Source: an uncultured Burkholderiaceae bacterium (GTDB taxonomy: Bacteria > Pseudomonadota > Gammaproteobacteria > Burkholderiales > Burkholderiaceae). From it: DNA of 13,637 nt. This document shows positions 12,492 to 13,637 of the stretch, piece after piece. The notes below the pieces were generated by a model that saw only the letters and a list, made by a program, of their open reading frames with translations, was not told where the DNA came from and ran no database searches. The stretch is taken from positions 1 to 13,637 of the forward strand of contig CALMCK010000249.1 in the NCBI GenBank assembly GCA_937862845.1, written 5' to 3'. The position numbers were made by a program, and so were the translations under genes. Each line of letters starts with the position of its first letter. The stretch's first letter is position 1.

Positions 12492-13637
12492 ATGCCCCAT
12501 ATGACCCCACTCAAACACCTCACTCTCATCGCGCTCGGCAGCACACTGGTCGGTTGCGCTGGCCTTCATTCCAATCAACCCTCACCCCGCGTCGCCGTCG
12601 AGCAAGCCGTTCGCCAAAGCGCGCAGGAAAGTTACAATTACTCAGGCAGCGTTCAGCTTGACCGCTTGAGTTTCGGCGCTGCCGCAGCGCCCGTGGCCGA
12701 TGCGGCGACGGCAGAATTCAAACCGCACCCTGTGCCCAGTGATGTCACGGTGACAGAGGAGCCAGAACTGGACGCGACGAAATTGGCCACGTCAAAATTT
12801 GACACGCAGACAGCGATATTGGACGCGTCAAAATACTTCATGGGCAATGTGAAATACGAATTCAGCGGTGCCAGTGACATGCCGAACAAGCGCACTGAAG
12901 CGGTCGGTCGAGTGTCATACACAGGTCGTGGCTTGGGCGGTTATTTCGAGCTGGGGTTTTTGTACGACGCCAAAACCCAAACCTATTACATGAACCCCAA
13001 CGACATGTATGCGGCCATGATTGCCTTTGGTCTGAAATACAACGCCTATCCGTACAGCGAGCCGCATTTGGTTAAATTTGACATGACCGAAGTGCTCAAA
13101 ACCATACGTGAAGAAATGCGCAAAAATGGTAAAACCAGCAAAGAGATTGAAGGCACCGAAGACCTGATGGCGTATTTTGAAAAGGCCATGTACAAAGCCT
13201 TGCAAAAAACCTATGACGCCATCGATGAATCCGCCTTCAGCGAACAGCCACTGAGCCGTCATGACCGCTCGTTTGGCGCAAACCGCAAAGTGCGCGTGGT
13301 GCTCGATAAAGCACAGCTTAAAACATTGTTTAAAGTGTATATGGCAGAGGTGGCGGACTTTGGCAAAGCCATAAACGACAAAGACACGGTTGCGCCTGCG
13401 ATTGATGATATGGCGGCAAACACAACGGTCGGCGAAGCAATGGACATGGATGAGGAAGCGGCGAAAGCCGCTGATTTGGAGCAATTCGCCGCCAAAGGCC
13501 CGGACATGAGTTTGAGCATCGACTTTTTACTCGGTCGGCAAAACCGCTGGATGGGCAGTATCGTCGATTTAAGCGTGACAGACAGCAAAGCGCAGTTTCA
13601 TGTCAACAGCGAATACGCCATCACCAACCACGGCAAA
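12492..13637 (+). CDS. Large unknown lipoprotein, 5' part (runs off right edge)
   Basis: An uninterrupted frame of 382 codons runs from the ATG at 12492 to the window end with no stop. The N-terminus MPHMTPLKHLTLIALGSTLV is a lipoprotein signal, and the lipobox LVGC puts the lipidated Cys at residue 22 (19 if the second ATG, 12501, is used). After it come an Ala/Thr/Asp-rich linker (about 55-100), a beta-rich stretch around GRVSYTGRGLGGYFELGFLYD, a Lys/Glu-rich helical segment (about 205-255) and an acidic Met-rich stretch (about 310-330). I do not recognise the family. No clear ribosome site precedes either ATG. The lipobox and 1.1 kb of open frame make a real gene very likely. The minus-strand frames in the same stretch have no recognisable features. 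Confidence 0.82.
   Translation, partial: MPHMTPLKHLTLIALGSTLVGCAGLHSNQPSPRVAVEQAVRQSAQESYNYSGSVQLDRLSFGAAAAPVADAATAEFKPHPVPSDVTVTEEPELDATKLATSKFDTQTAILDASKYFMGNVKYEFSGASDMPNKRTEAVGRVSYTGRGLGGYFELGFLYDAKTQTYYMNPNDMYAAMIAFGLKYNAYPYSEPHLVKFDMTEVLKTIREEMRKNGKTSKEIEGTEDLMAYFEKAMYKALQKTYDAIDESAFSEQPLSRHDRSFGANRKVRVVLDKAQLKTLFKVYMAEVADFGKAINDKDTVAPAIDDMAANTTVGEAMDMDEEAAKAADLEQFAAKGPDMSLSIDFLLGRQNRWMGSIVDLSVTDSKAQFHVNSEYAITNHGK

Noticed and set aside
12653..13588. Minus-strand open frames opposite the right-hand lipoprotein
   Set aside because: They have no recognisable domains. The plus-strand frame has a lipobox and is open for the whole 1.1 kb, so these are shadows caused by codon bias.

Overview
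The window looks like chromosomal DNA of a betaproteobacterium, most likely of the order Burkholderiales, with moderate G+C. The signs are the overlapping mutM-mutY pair, a TPR protein gene directly before lolB, a gatCAB amidotransferase operon (the indirect route to Gln-tRNA/Asn-tRNA), and a sigma-32 gene. The taxonomic call is inferred from gene families and order only.

Layout: (1) 1-994, minus strand: DNA repair genes mutM and the start of mutY, joined by an ATGA overlap. (2) 1079-2408: a 1,330-bp IS3-family element. It is dead twice over, with a 23-bp insertion at the orfA/orfB frameshift site and a stop codon near the end of orfB. (3) 2409-2785: an AT-rich stretch with the tail of an unknown gene and two strong hairpin terminators. 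(4) 2786-4902, minus strand: a DUF389 membrane protein, a small DUF2892 membrane protein and an AhpD-like protein. (5) 5198-6730, plus strand: exported TPR protein and lolB. (6) 6862-10725, plus strand: gatC, gatA, an unknown cysteine-rich lipoprotein and gatB, closed by a strong terminator. (7) 10839-12306, minus strand: rpoH followed by a small exported protein gene. (8) 12492-13637, plus strand: the start of a large unknown lipoprotein gene that runs off the window with no stop codon.

The most interesting signal is the rpoH control region. A near-perfect CIRCE operator (TTAGCACTC-N9-GAGTGCCAA), the binding site of the HrcA repressor, lies exactly over a good sigma-70 promoter for rpoH. The short leader that follows can fold a U-rich hairpin that hides the Shine-Dalgarno sequence, as an RNA thermometer would. 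If both are real, sigma-32 synthesis is under HrcA control in transcription and temperature control in translation.

Other points of note are a lipoprotein gene embedded in the gatCAB operon, a 10-bp inverted repeat against the gatC -10 box, a 23-bp tandem duplication covering the stop codon of an exported protein gene, and two places where the usual Burkholderiales gene order seems broken (mutM/TPR gene and lolB/gatC). No tRNA, rRNA or CRISPR array was seen.
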